A stretch of 54,740 nt of DNA, taken from Simkaniaceae bacterium (GTDB taxonomy: Bacteria > Chlamydiota > Chlamydiia > Chlamydiales > JACRBE01). Positions within the stretch are counted from its first letter, which is position 1. Each line of letters begins with the position of its first letter. The position numbers and the translations under genes were made by a program. A model generated the notes under the pieces. That model did not search any database and was not told the DNA's origin. It was given only the letters and a program-made list of their open reading frames with translations. Positions 34,513 to 43,431 of this stretch are shown here, one piece after another. Location of the stretch: NCBI GenBank assembly GCA_021734805.1, contig JAIPIG010000010.1, positions 1-54,740 of the forward strand, written 5' to 3'.

Positions 34513-35046
34513 GTGAAAACTTCAACTTCTCATTGGATTCTTTTTGGTTTCCCTACTTGTGGAAAAAGCACACTCGGCCAATTGCTCGCAAAAGCGCTTA
34601 AAATGCCTTGGATTGACACCGATCATCTCCTCGAAAAAAGACATCATCTCCCTGCGCGAGCCCTCCATCAAACATTTGGAGAAACACTTTTCCGCAAGGC
34701 AGAACAAGACATTCTCTTTTCACTTCACACATACCCCCCCTCTATTATCTCTCTTGGTGGCGGCGGCATTCTGCAATATGAAAACCGAATTTATCTCTCA
34801 AAATTAGGCACACTGATCTATCTCAAATGCGCCAAACAACAGCTTAAAGAACGACTTCATAAAAGAGGGGTTCCCTCTTTTCTCAATCCACTTGATTTTG
34901 ATGCTTCTTTTGAACAGATGTTCTTAAAAAGAGCCCCTATCTATGAACAAATGGCTCATATGACTTTGGATATTAAAGACCAAAGCCCCCCGGTTATTTT
35001 AGAGGAACTTGTGCAATACATGAAATTTCAATCAATGCCCCTTTAG
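34513..35046 (+). CDS. aroK: Shikimate kinase
   Basis: Phosphorylates shikimate at O3. 177 residues, GTG start. P-loop GFPTCGKSTLG, shikimate-binding IDTDHLLE (the DTD motif) and FGETLFRKAEQDIL (conserved arginine). SLGGGGIL is the GGG substrate loop, and KRGVPSFL contains the LID arginine. The gene is isolated from other aro genes. Its 3' end overlaps the convergent ridA gene by 53 bases. No strong ribosome site precedes the GTG. Confidence 0.9.
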   Translation: MKTSTSHWILFGFPTCGKSTLGQLLAKALKMPWIDTDHLLEKRHHLPARALHQTFGETLFRKAEQDILFSLHTYPPSIISLGGGGILQYENRIYLSKLGTLIYLKCAKQQLKERLHKRGVPSFLNPLDFDASFEQMFLKRAPIYEQMAHMTLDIKDQSPPVILEELVQYMKFQSMPL

Positions 35047-35383
35047 GAAGAGCCGAAACCTCAATGGTCTGACGCGCCGGATATGCTGCAAAAAAGCGTT
35101 TTTCGCACTCTGCATTCACAACGGCAAAATCTTTGAGATCGGTCATGAAGATTTCTAAACGAATAATAGCATCTAAACCGAGTTGAACCTCGGATAAAAT
35201 TGCCTCAATGTTATCAAAAACCCGTGCTGTGGCTTTTTGAATATCGGCAATCAACTCTCCTGTGACCGGATCAATTGGCAATTGCCCTGAAACAAAAAGA
35301 AATGAATGAGCCTCAGCTAAAATTGCCTGAGAATACGGACCAATGGCTTTTGGAGCCTTCTCTGTTTCTATTTTTTGTCTCAT
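34994..35383 (-). CDS. ridA: RidA family reactive-imine deaminase
   Basis: 129 residues, the usual RidA/YjgF size. IGPYSQAI, FLFVSGQLPIDPVTGE and a final IEVSALPKGALIEISCIAQ are family signatures. The arginine in PARQTIEV binds the substrate carboxylate. It hydrolyses 2-aminoacrylate-type imines released by PLP enzymes. The stop codon lies inside the convergent aroK gene. One base separates it from the small membrane protein gene upstream, so the two are likely one transcript. Confidence 0.93.
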   Translation of the reverse strand: MRQKIETEKAPKAIGPYSQAILAEAHSFLFVSGQLPIDPVTGELIADIQKATARVFDNIEAILSEVQLGLDAIIRLEIFMTDLKDFAVVNAECEKRFFAAYPARQTIEVSALPKGALIEISCIAQVPLK

Positions 35384-35878
35384 CTACTCTCTAAAATTCA
35401 TTGGCATTTCAATTTTTAATTCGAGTAAGCTAGTAGCGAATGATGAAAAACACCTAGAAAGTATGATAGTATTCCTAAAAAGATGTGAAACCAACGTTCT
35501 TGGAGTCATTTCCTCAACTAACTTTTCCCCTCGAGGATCTTTGAGGGTTCTAACCGGATCCATTTGAATAAGTTGATAAAGACGATCACAAACCATAGCT
35601 ATTTCCCAGCCGAGAATTGATCCAGGCATACAGGCGACTCCCGTAACTACTATCGCTCCTACTCCCATAAAAAACCCTGAACGATAAAGCCTCTCATCAG
35701 AGATGAGGGACTGAAAAGCCCATATCGGGATAACCACACTTATAATACGATTAATAAGCGCAGCTAATGGAAGAAATATTCTTTCGTTCTCTCGAACTCT
35801 CTCGGCTTTTTCATTTGGGTTAATGATTACCTCTCTGAAAACCTCAATAAAAGGCACAGTAGTAGTAACAGCTGCCAT
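35384..35878 (-). CDS. Hypothetical membrane protein with MA-Ser/Thr-type N terminus
   Basis: 164 residues starting MAAVTTTVPFIE. Two hydrophobic segments lie close together (LPLAALINRIISVVIPIWAF and FFMGVGAIVVTGVACMPGSI) with a short loop, the bilobed layout seen in chlamydial inclusion-membrane proteins. That similarity is only structural. The last 70 residues are soluble. No family is recognised. The Thr-rich start without a signal peptide resembles those of the genes at 42892-51819. Confidence 0.6.
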   Translation of the reverse strand: MAAVTTTVPFIEVFREVIINPNEKAERVRENERIFLPLAALINRIISVVIPIWAFQSLISDERLYRSGFFMGVGAIVVTGVACMPGSILGWEIAMVCDRLYQLIQMDPVRTLKDPRGEKLVEEMTPRTLVSHLFRNTIILSRCFSSFATSLLELKIEMPMNFRE

Positions 35879-35956
35879 ATATTCTCCATAATAAATTTGA
35901 GAAAATTATAACAAAAAAACACATTAAAGACAATTGCCAACTTACTGTAATTCTGC

Positions 35957-36147
35957 CTATTTGGAACTATCTTGTTGCATAATTTAATAAACTATCAAGC
36001 CATTGACCATAAGGACTTTAACAAGCACAGAGAAAAGTCAAGAAAATGCACATTCCGGTGCCTCCGTGAGCTCTGTGCTCTCTGTGGTAAAAACTAATAA
36101 TGAGCATGTTAGATAAAAATAAATTATGCAACAACTCTATTTGGAAC
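35957..36147. mobile_element. Small non-coding insertion (MITE-like)
   Basis: Inverted ends TTGTTGCATAATTTA (35972-35986) and complement (36120-36134). They are flanked by direct repeats of CTATTTGGAAC at 35957-35967 and 36137-36147. The inside holds an inner hairpin (CACAGAG and CTCTGTG blocks, 36026-36087). The rest of the 490-base gap (35879-36370) has no gene that I can support. Confidence 0.65.
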
Positions 36148-36370
36148 CAAAAAAAATAAATGTGTATTCTAATAAAATAGAATTTATAGAGTTAGAAAAA
36201 AAGCCGGCGATCCTCGTCCCCATTTGGAAAAGAGAAAGGCCGGCCAAAAGTGGTTAATTTTTTCCCCAATATACTTCATTAGGCTATACCTTATTCATAG
36301 CATATCCGGCATCAAATGCAAAGCTTATTCACTATTTTTTCTCATTTTTAAACCACTGTAAACCAGGTTG

Positions 36371-38956
36371 TTACAAAATTTTATAGCGAATTTCATTCCC
36401 CTCTACAAATAATTCCACACCACAAGACCCCGGGATTGTTCCGCTGAGAATCTCCCTTGAGAGCATCGTCACAACCGATTGTTGGATCAGTCTTTTTAAT
36501 GGCCGCGCTCCAAACAAGGGATCATACCCCTCCTTAGAGAGCCATTGCATCACTTGATCAGACCATGAGAGCTTTATTTGTCTTTGTAATAACCGCTTTG
36601 CAAGCAGTTTGAGCTGGATTTCTACAATATGGACAATCATCTCCTCTTGCAGCGGCAAGAATGGGAGAATTTCATCGAGGCGATTGAGAAACTCCGGACG
36701 AAAATGCTGTTTTAAAATGGGATCGATCGTCGTCAATACCATCTCTTTAGTGAGTTGGTCGCGTTTCTCATGCATCAGTTGCTGAAGCTGCTGAGAACCT
36801 AAATTCGATGTCATAATAAAGATGGCATTTTTGCAATTAACTTTGCGCCCTTTGCTATCTGTTAAACGCCCTTCGTCAAAAATTTGAAGAAGGATATTAA
36901 AAACATCGTGATGCGCCTTTTCAATTTCATCGAGAAGCACCACCGCGTAAGGCCGTCGTCGAAGGGCCTCTGTTATTTGTCCCCCCTCTTCATAACCGAC
37001 ATATCCCGGTGGAGATCCAATCAATTTTGAAACGGCATGCTTTTCCATATACTCCGACATATCAAAGCGCAGCATTGCATCTTCTTGATCAAAGAGTTGC
37101 TCGGCTAGAGCTTTTGCAAGCTCTGTTTTACCCACCCCCGTAGGCCCCAAAAACAGAAAGACTCCAATGGGACGCATTGGATCATTGAGACCTGCTCTTG
37201 ATGCGCGAATGGCATCACAAACAGCGCTTACGGCAAGTGGCTGCCCTACCACGCGCTTTTCGATCTCTTTTTCTAAATGGAGCAGTTTCACCGCGTCGGA
37301 TTGCACCATCTTTTGTACGGGAATGCCCGTCCATTTCGAAACAATTTGTGCAATGAGATTTTCATCGACTTCTTCTTGGAGCAGCCGGTTTTCTTTGCTA
37401 CTAAGGGCTTTTTGCTCTTCATTGAGCTCCTCTAAGAGCTTTGGTATCCGGCTGTAGCGCAATTCGGCGACCTCCTTAAAGTCGGCTATCCGCTCTGCCT
37501 CTTCTTCTTGAAAACGCAACTTTTCTAAAAGATCTTTTTTCTCTTTAACAGATTGTAAAATCTTTTTCTCATTTTCCCAACGCGCGCTGAGTTTAGAGAG
37601 CTCTTCTTTTTGCCCTGCAATTTCTTTTTCTAAGCGAGCCATCCCCTGTTTAGCACTAGGCGTTTTTTCTCGTTTTAATCCCTCATATTCAACAATGAGA
37701 GATGAGAGTTCGCGCTCCTTAATATCGATAGGCAAAGGCCGACTTCCGAGCTGCATGCGAATTAAACTTGCCGCTTCATCAATTAAATCAATCGCCTTAT
37801 CGGGCAAAAACCGATCGGTAATATATCGGCTCGATAAAAGAACGGCAGCATGGATTGCATCTTCTTTAATGCGCACGCCATGATAAATTTCATAGCGCTC
37901 GCGCAGCCCGCGCAAAATTGCCATCGTATCTTCTTGTGTCGGCTCAGCCACAAAAACGGGTTGAAAACGGCGCTCAAGAGCCGCATCTTTTTCAATATAT
38001 TTTTGGAATTCAGCTAAGGTTGTCGCGCCAATACAATGCAGTGTTCCTCGAGCCAGTGCCGGTTTTAACAGATTGGCCGCATCCATCGATCCTTCTGTTG
38101 CTCCGGCCCCAACAAGCGTATGGATTTCATCAATAAATAAAATGACATTGCCTTCGCTCTTTTCAATTTCTTGCAAAATGCCCTTCAATCGCTCTTCAAA
38201 TTCCCCCCGGAACTTTGTCCCTGCAATCAGGCTTCCCATGTCGAGAACCATTAGCTGCTTGTTTTTCAGAGCATCGGGAATATCACCCTGTACAATGCGC
38301 TGCGCAATCCCTTCTGCAATAGCCGTTTTCCCCACACCGGGCTCTCCAATCAACATCGGGTTGTTTTTGGTCCGACGCAGTAAGACTTGGACCACACGGC
38401 GAATCTCATCATCGCGCCCAATGACCGGATCGATTTTTCCCGCACTCGCCAGTGCCGTAAGATTTTTACAAAATTTCTCAAGTGTTTTCAAGTTTGATTC
38501 GGCTGTTGGTGAATCCATATGACGATCTCCTCTCAATTTTCGAATCGCTTCAATCAATTGATTTAATGATATTTTGCTCTTTTCTCTCCACTCCTTAAAA
38601 GGGGATGAGCCCACCTTCCAAAGCGCTGCAAGGATATGATCACTACTGATATAGGTATCTTTCCACTCTTTAGCAAAACGCTCCGCTTCAAATAAAATAG
38701 AGTGAAGCCCCCGGGAAATTTGCGGTTCGGCTTTTTCAACAAAAGTTGGGCATCGATTAAGAACTTGATTCACCTCTCTAGATAGAGACGTCAAATCCAG
38801 CCCCAACTCCTCAAGAATCGTATTAAAATACCCCTCTTTTTCATCTAGAAGCGCTGCTAAAAAATGACTCTCGGTCATTTCGGTATGATTGCTCTCTTTT
38901 GCAACTTGAATGGCCCCTTGCAAAGCATGGGCAATTGAATCTGAAAAGTTTTGCAT
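36371..38956 (-). CDS. clpB: Disaggregase ClpB
   Basis: 861 residues, the standard ClpB length. N domain repeats (1-145), first AAA+ domain with GEPGVGKT, a coiled-coil middle domain of about 120 residues (400-530), second AAA+ domain with GPTGVGKT, and [16 protein letters not shown]. The [19 protein letters not shown] and [14 protein letters not shown] loops are exact in type. With DnaK it extracts proteins from aggregates using ATP. The middle domain and the [19 protein letters not shown] stretch are those of chlamydial ClpB, the best lineage pointer in the window. Single gene. Confidence 0.96.
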   Translation of the reverse strand: MQNFSDSIAHALQGAIQVAKESNHTEMTESHFLAALLDEKEGYFNTILEELGLDLTSLSREVNQVLNRCPTFVEKAEPQISRGLHSILFEAERFAKEWKDTYISSDHILAALWKVGSSPFKEWREKSKISLNQLIEAIRKLRGDRHMDSPTAESNLKTLEKFCKNLTALASAGKIDPVIGRDDEIRRVVQVLLRRTKNNPMLIGEPGVGKTAIAEGIAQRIVQGDIPDALKNKQLMVLDMGSLIAGTKFRGEFEERLKGILQEIEKSEGNVILFIDEIHTLVGAGATEGSMDAANLLKPALARGTLHCIGATTLAEFQKYIEKDAALERRFQPVFVAEPTQEDTMAILRGLRERYEIYHGVRIKEDAIHAAVLLSSRYITDRFLPDKAIDLIDEAASLIRMQLGSRPLPIDIKERELSSLIVEYEGLKREKTPSAKQGMARLEKEIAGQKEELSKLSARWENEKKILQSVKEKKDLLEKLRFQEEEAERIADFKEVAELRYSRIPKLLEELNEEQKALSSKENRLLQEEVDENLIAQIVSKWTGIPVQKMVQSDAVKLLHLEKEIEKRVVGQPLAVSAVCDAIRASRAGLNDPMRPIGVFLFLGPTGVGKTELAKALAEQLFDQEDAMLRFDMSEYMEKHAVSKLIGSPPGYVGYEEGGQITEALRRRPYAVVLLDEIEKAHHDVFNILLQIFDEGRLTDSKGRKVNCKNAIFIMTSNLGSQQLQQLMHEKRDQLTKEMVLTTIDPILKQHFRPEFLNRLDEILPFLPLQEEMIVHIVEIQLKLLAKRLLQRQIKLSWSDQVMQWLSKEGYDPLFGARPLKRLIQQSVVTMLSREILSGTIPGSCGVELFVEGNEIRYKIL

Positions 38957-39191
38957 ATTGATCTCACTTCCTTCAAGTTTACCATTTTAACTCGATTTTT
39001 GTAGGGAACGCGTGCCCTATTCCATTGTAAAACCCTTCGAGTTGGCTAAAGCTATCTCGTAGTGGTTTAGAGCTTTTCCCTTAGCTCGACTTTGCAACTT
39101 TTTGGGCCCATCTGCCTTGGTCTTTGCTCTCGGACGTTCGACCTACGGTCGAGCTTAGGACAAATACAATCAGATAGTCGGTTGCGCTCAT

Positions 39192-40346
39192 TTATTTCTC
39201 CTTACTCTTCTTGCGGCCTTTTTTCTTTTTATCTGGGCTCTCATTATTGGGTATGTCTTGCTCTAGCTCAGCTTCGATCTCTTTTACTGTAGGCAGGCTT
39301 GACTTTAGTTCTTTAGGTAGTGTTTCAACAAGCTTCGTTTCATACTCCGCTACACCTATTGGGCGATTGAAGTTTCTTAATGCATACTCTACAAACACAT
39401 TGTCCTTGGTTCTGCATAGAATAATCCCAATGCTAGGGTTATCGCCCTCATGTCTCAAGAGATCATCCACAGCGGACAGGTATACACTCATTTGCCCTGC
39501 ATCCCGGCTATCGAATTCTTTTGCTTTCAGCTCCACGATTATGTAACAGCGAAGAGTGAGGTGGTAGAAAAGAAGGTCGATGTATAAGTCTTTTTTCCCA
39601 GCCTTAATCGGGTATTGCCTTCCAACAAATGCAAAGCCCTGTCCAAGTTCCATCAAGAACTTTTGAATGTGCTCTGTTAGCTGATTTTCTATGTCTTTCT
39701 CCATGACATCGTCACTTAAGGCAATGAAATCGAAAAGATAGGGGTCTTTTGTCGCTTGTTGTGCTAAGTCAGACTGCGGAGATGGCATAACAGCTTTAAA
39801 GTTAGTGATGGCTTTCCCCTGCCTTGAGTGGAGAGAGTTCCCTATCATGATTTCCAAAACACTACGACTCCACCCATGTTCAATGGTTTTCTGTGCGTAC
39901 CACATTCTTTCTTCATGTTTCTTAAGTTTTTCTACCAATACAGAGTTGTGCCTCCAAGGGATACTTGCGAGGATTTCAAGGGGATCATTTTGGAATTGTC
40001 CCCCAGCTGGGGGATTAGTTTGATACGCTATATAAAAAGCTCTCATTCTGAAGATGTTTGTGCGAGAAAATCCTTCTATGCCGGGAAATGAGTTTTGAAT
40101 GTCTTTAGCGAGCTTTTCTATGATTTTGGTTCCCCAGCCGCTCTTTTCCTGTTTTTCAACAATAGTTTTACCTATCTTCCAATAGAGGTGGATAAGCTCC
40201 TTATTGGCCGCTGTTATAGCCCTGACTTGGCTTTCCTTTATCTGCCGCTTTAGTTCAGTCAGAGTTGAGCCGTAATCTTTATTTGAGAAAAGCCCACCTT
40301 CTTTCACTTTCTTTGGGAGGTTTTTTGTCTTTTTTTCTTTAGGCAT
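39192..40346 (-). CDS. DUF1016 / YhcG-type PD-(D/E)XK nuclease
   Basis: 384 residues. The N-terminal DUF1016 helical part (residues 27-170) contains ANKELIHLYWKIGKTIVEKQ, GWGTKIIEKLAKDIQNSFPG and FSRTNIFRMRAFY. The C-terminal nuclease has DLLFYHLTLRCYIIVELKAK, where Asp and ExK form the catalytic set. A Lys-rich tail ends the protein. The family is widely transferred and often sits beside restriction-modification or toxin-antitoxin genes. None of these is adjacent here. Enclosed by the two halves of a palindromic repeat, which fits mobile cargo. Confidence 0.92.
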   Translation of the reverse strand: MPKEKKTKNLPKKVKEGGLFSNKDYGSTLTELKRQIKESQVRAITAANKELIHLYWKIGKTIVEKQEKSGWGTKIIEKLAKDIQNSFPGIEGFSRTNIFRMRAFYIAYQTNPPAGGQFQNDPLEILASIPWRHNSVLVEKLKKHEERMWYAQKTIEHGWSRSVLEIMIGNSLHSRQGKAITNFKAVMPSPQSDLAQQATKDPYLFDFIALSDDVMEKDIENQLTEHIQKFLMELGQGFAFVGRQYPIKAGKKDLYIDLLFYHLTLRCYIIVELKAKEFDSRDAGQMSVYLSAVDDLLRHEGDNPSIGIILCRTKDNVFVEYALRNFNRPIGVAEYETKLVETLPKELKSSLPTVKEIEAELEQDIPNNESPDKKKKGRKKSKEK

Positions 40347-40371
40347 TAGAGGCTCTCAATACTTGTTTCAC

Positions 40372-40753
40372 GCGATGTGCAGTTTTCCTAACGGAAAACC
40401 GCACATGAAATAATTGAAAAAATGACATGCCTGTCGGCACACTGTTTTGTGCTTAACCGAAACAGGAGTGTAAGGCATGTCAATCGATGATTTTATCATA
40501 ACGGTCTTTTGTCTAATAGATGATGAGTTAAAAAAAATCCTTAAAAGAACGTTATTACAGTTTTCGAGGGCACATTGAAAAAGTGAGGGCTCGAGATCTG
40601 TGGCATCAATGTTCCAGGTTTTGGAGAAAAATACCGGTGCATACGGCCAGTATTAAACTCAACTTGAGCATAAAGAATGAGCCTTTACAATTTGAGCAGC
40701 TTATCCGCCATTAATCATGTGCGAGTTTTCCGTTAGGAAAACTCGCACATCGC
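40372..40753 (+). mobile_element. Internally deleted IS982-type insertion sequence
   Basis: 382 bases with inverted ends 40372-40408 and 40715-40753 (two single-base differences); each end is itself a hairpin. Inside, 40477-40578 encodes MSIDDFIITVFCLIDDELKK and a few more residues, the N terminus of an IS982-family transposase. Then, up to TAA 40712-40714, the C terminus of the same kind reads ARDLWHQCSRFWRKI and PLQFEQLI. The middle, with the DDE residues, is gone. Confidence 0.85.
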
Positions 40754-40889
40754 TTTAACTCCCTAGAGAACAAATATCTTGAGGCCTTCGGGTCCAAAAA
40801 GTTACAAAGTCGAGTTAATATTAAAAATAGTGGTTTAAAAAAATTTTTATACCATAAAATTTCAGCCTTTTTTTTATACGCCAAAATAA

Positions 40890-41102
40890 TTATACATCCA
40901 TCATTTTCAGAGCCTTAAGGCAATATTTCCTCATATATCCGCCTTGATCAATGACTGAATCGTCAAAAGCCACTTGCTTGCAAATTTTCACTTTGGGTAA
41001 AATGGTTAGTGCTTCATGTTTTATTCTGGATCCGTTACAGGATGTCTCAAAAATTTCGTTTGAATTTACTGAGTCAGTTCCTCTAATAAGTTGATAGCCA
41101 CT
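40890..41102 (-). pseudogene. Possible C-terminal gene fragment
   Basis: One leftward frame is open for about 70 codons without a usable start and reads protein-like (for example KHEALTILPKVKICKQVAFD and MRKYCLKALKMMDV at the end). It is probably the tail of a gene lost upstream. No family is recognised. Confidence 0.35.
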
Positions 41103-41204
41103 TTAAAATGACTTAAATGTCCCATGAAGAAAACAAATCGGAACAAAGGGCAAAGTCCTATGTTCGCGATAAAAATGATTGATATTTTTTTAGGAGAATT
41201 TACT

Positions 41205-41555
41205 TTGGCTAACAAATTATATGTGGGAAACATCTCTTACGATCTTAATAATGATGACCTACAAAATCTATTTCAAACCCACGGAACTGTAATTTCAGCT
41301 CGCATCGTTATGGATAGAGACACAGGTCGATCAAAAGGATTTGGCTTTGTTGAAATGAGCTCAACAGAAGAAGCAAATGCTGCGATTCACGCCCTTAACG
41401 GAACTGAAATCAATGGCAGAGCTTTAACTGTTAATGAGGCACGTCCTCAAACAGATCGCGGCAGTCAAGCTCCTCGTGGAGCAGAGCGCGGAGGATTTCG
41501 TGGTGGTCGTGGAAACGGACATCGCGGCGGCCATGGCGGCGGAAAAAAGTTCTAA
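41205..41555 (+). CDS. RNA-binding protein with one RRM
   Basis: Start set at TTG 41205, eight bases after TAGGAG. This gives 116 residues beginning ANKLYVGNISYD after the start, as usual for bacterial RRM proteins; the longer frame from 41124 has no ribosome site. RNP2 is LYVGNI, RNP1 is KGFGFVEM. The tail is rich in glycine and arginine (GGFRGGRGNGHRGG), typical of cyanobacterial and chlamydial glycine-rich RNA-binding proteins. Expected to bind single-stranded RNA. A terminator follows. Confidence 0.92.
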   Translation: MANKLYVGNISYDLNNDDLQNLFQTHGTVISARIVMDRDTGRSKGFGFVEMSSTEEANAAIHALNGTEINGRALTVNEARPQTDRGSQAPRGAERGGFRGGRGNGHRGGHGGGKKF

Positions 41556-41579
41556 CAATTTTCCCAACTTAAATATAAG

Positions 41580-41612
41580 AGCACAACTCATTCAGAGTTG
41601 TGCTTTTTTTTT
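41580..41612 (+). terminator. Rho-independent terminator
   Basis: AGCACAACTC, a 5-base loop and GAGTTGTGCT, then nine T. Ends the RRM gene. Confidence 0.92.
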
Positions 41613-41683
41613 AAATTTCGCTATATGAATAAATAGTTATTAATGATACGTTCATATCTCTTCAACATTAATGGAGATATTAT

Positions 41684-42322
41684 ATGAGATCTAAATTAAT
41701 CTTTACTAGCTTATTCTTAACAGCACTCGTTCCTATCATTTGCGAACAACCGCAAAAAAATGTTAATATTCAAAAACTCTATGATGAGCCGACTCACGTC
41801 ATTGCTCATCTTAATGAGATGTCTGACCGCATCCATATCATTACAACAGATGGCCTGGAATGGAGTGTCGAATCCGGACAGAGTTCAGCGATTGCAAAAG
41901 AGCAATGGACACCCCAAGATCAACTTGTCCTTTATCGCTCTTTTTCCCTATTTAAATATTATTGGTTTTATAACCCACGCACTAACCGCTGGGTATTCGT
42001 TAGTCCTCCTATTCAAAAAAATAATGATCAAGTGGCATTTAAACTATCTGTCATCAATCAACAGCGCGATATCATCGAAGTTGAAAATGCACGAGGGGAT
42101 AAACTCCACTTTAAGACAATGCATAAAGACGATGACGAAGTGATTGCATTAGAAAAATGGGAAGTCGGTGATATTGTCACTTTTGGATCGAGACGCAGCC
42201 TTTCTCTTGGATCCAGCGAAAACCACCCCATATTTATTCTTAACGTAAGCAAAAAATGCCATGAAAGTTTTTCTTGTGCAAAAGAAGAACTAGACGCATT
42301 TGAAAGCTTTAAGACGCTTTAA
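41684..42322 (+). CDS. Secreted protein of unknown function
   Basis: 212 residues. MRSKLIFTSLFLTALVPIIC is a signal peptide, with possible lipidation or cleavage near CEQPQKN. The mature part is mixed alpha/beta with repeated tryptophans (LEWSVESGQ, KEQWTPQDQ, NRWVFVS, EKWEVGD). The two halves (about 45-110 and 115-180) share the order strand-ExGD/QSS-W-x(2)-xD, suggesting a duplicated beta domain. I do not recognise a family. A strong terminator follows 44 bases later. Confidence 0.65.
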   Translation: MRSKLIFTSLFLTALVPIICEQPQKNVNIQKLYDEPTHVIAHLNEMSDRIHIITTDGLEWSVESGQSSAIAKEQWTPQDQLVLYRSFSLFKYYWFYNPRTNRWVFVSPPIQKNNDQVAFKLSVINQQRDIIEVENARGDKLHFKTMHKDDDEVIALEKWEVGDIVTFGSRRSLSLGSSENHPIFILNVSKKCHESFSCAKEELDAFESFKTL

Positions 42323-42365
42323 ATCCATCTTTCATTCCTAAAGAAGGGACGTCCGTCAATAGTCT

Positions 42366-42391
42366 AAGAGGGAATCGATTCCCTCTTTTTT
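42366..42391. terminator. Rho-independent terminator
   Basis: A 22-base perfect palindrome centred on ATCGAT with AAGAGGGA/TCCCTCTT arms, followed by TTTTTT on the plus strand. Ends the secreted protein gene. Confidence 0.88.
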
Positions 42392-42398
42392 ATTTAAG

Positions 42399-42422
42399 CT
42401 CGACTTTGCAACTTTTTGGGCC
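42399..42422 (+). repeat. End fragment of the CTCGACTTTG repeat
   Basis: CTCGACTTTGCAACTTTTTG and then GGCC, identical to the outer end of the palindromic element. The remainder is missing. Confidence 0.7.
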
Positions 42423-42552
42423 GTCAAGCCAACAAAGAATTTACAACACCATCTCTTTTTTCACTGAATCTAACCCTTGGGAGTCCACCGGTCAAACCAA
42501 TGGCTCACCTAGCTTTCTCGCTCAAGATATACCGACCTTTTTACACCTTATA

Positions 42553-42725
42553 AACTCACTTTACGCAAAAATGAAGGGTTATAGAGCGGCTGCGGCCTTG
42601 CCATATCAACCCTCCCTCGTCGGACATAACACTTTCGCTATGCTCTCCTCATTCGGACCACTTCGTTTTGATCCGGCTTTGTCTCGCTTGCCCCCTCTAG
42701 CCCTCATTTTTGCGTAAGGTGAGTT
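42553..42725. mobile_element. Second MITE-like element
   Basis: Inverted ends AACTCACTTTACGCAAAAAT (42553 onward) and the complement of AACTCACCTTACGCAAAAAT (ending 42725) enclose about 125 bases that are more GC-rich than the surroundings. An open frame through it (42406-42717) is composed of repeat sequence and is not called as a gene. The remainder of 42323-42891 is gene-free. Confidence 0.65.
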
Positions 42726-42891
42726 GTAAAGTTATAACAAATTTAAAATGAATGACTTGAGAGTAAGAATCAAGCTGTAAGTGTATTACGAAAAAAAACA
42801 GCAATTAAATACTAATAAAGCAATAAAAGTTAATTTATTAATTAGTTTTTTTTGATATAATTAATATTATAAACATAATAAGGAGTAAAAA

Positions 42892-43260
42892 ATGGCAATA
42901 TCACCCACTCAGACAGGAACAGCCACAGAAGTCCTTGGAGGGGCAGTCATCTATGGTGGAACCTTGAGACAAGCAGGGGACCGTGGAAGGGATTCAATAA
43001 CGACTCTGGTTCCGGGCACACGGGCATATGCGGTGGCAGAAGCCACAAATCGTGAAGCCCAAGCTCTTTTCAACGATAGATTACGCACCGGTGAGACCTT
43101 TACTCGCGAACCGCAGACTCACACCTTCACTTCAGACGGGAATGAGTTACGGCGAGATGACCACCTAGACCGTGCTGCAAGGAGACTTTCACCGGAACCT
43201 ACAGCCCACCTATTTCGTACACGCCGACCCGAAAGCGAATTAAGAATCGAGGAGCTGTAG
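42892..43260 (+). CDS. Hypothetical protein, Arg/Thr-rich
   Basis: 122 residues starting MAISPTQTGTATEVLGG after a strong AAGGAG. No membrane segment, no signal peptide. Hydrophilic, rich in Arg, Thr and Glu (RRDDHLDRAARRLSPEP). Base composition is more GC-rich than its neighbours, which suggests a different origin or a strong functional constraint. The Ser/Thr-rich start is similar to those of the genes at 35384 and 47391-51819. It could be a small secreted effector; function unknown. Confidence 0.6.
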   Translation: MAISPTQTGTATEVLGGAVIYGGTLRQAGDRGRDSITTLVPGTRAYAVAEATNREAQALFNDRLRTGETFTREPQTHTFTSDGNELRRDDHLDRAARRLSPEPTAHLFRTRRPESELRIEEL

Positions 43261-43291
43261 TCAACGATCAATTTATACCGCTTGTGAAACG

Positions 43292-43345
43292 GAGGCCAAG
43301 CTCTCATTTTCCTGGATCCAAGCGGGAAAATTGCAGCTTGGCCTC
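43292..43345. terminator. Stem-loop after the small Arg/Thr-rich gene
   Basis: GAGGCCAAGCT and AGCTTGGCCTC form an 11-bp stem, with an inner ATTTTCC/GGAAAAT pair. No clear T-run, so it may be an mRNA-stabilising 3' hairpin rather than a simple terminator. Confidence 0.55.
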
Positions 43346-43431
43346 TGTGCATTATGGTATAGAGGGGTTGTTTTCAAATCTCAAAATCGGTTATGGCAAA
43401 AATATCATCATCTCATACTTTGTCAATTACC

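Larger units (their letters stand above)
39085..40814. mobile_element. Cargo-carrying copy of the CTCGACTTTG palindromic element
   Basis: Left end 39085-39157 matches the right half of the complete repeat at 22001-22184 (inverted), and right end 40771-40814 matches its left half (also inverted). Thus the whole is one element in reverse orientation. Its central hairpin is replaced by a DUF1016 nuclease gene and an IS982 remnant. Seen directly as sequence identity; movement as a unit is an inference. Confidence 0.65.

Noticed and set aside
42406-42717. 103-residue open frame on the plus strand
   Set aside because: It runs from a CTCGACTTTG repeat end into the MITE-like element; no ribosome site and composition follows the repeats.
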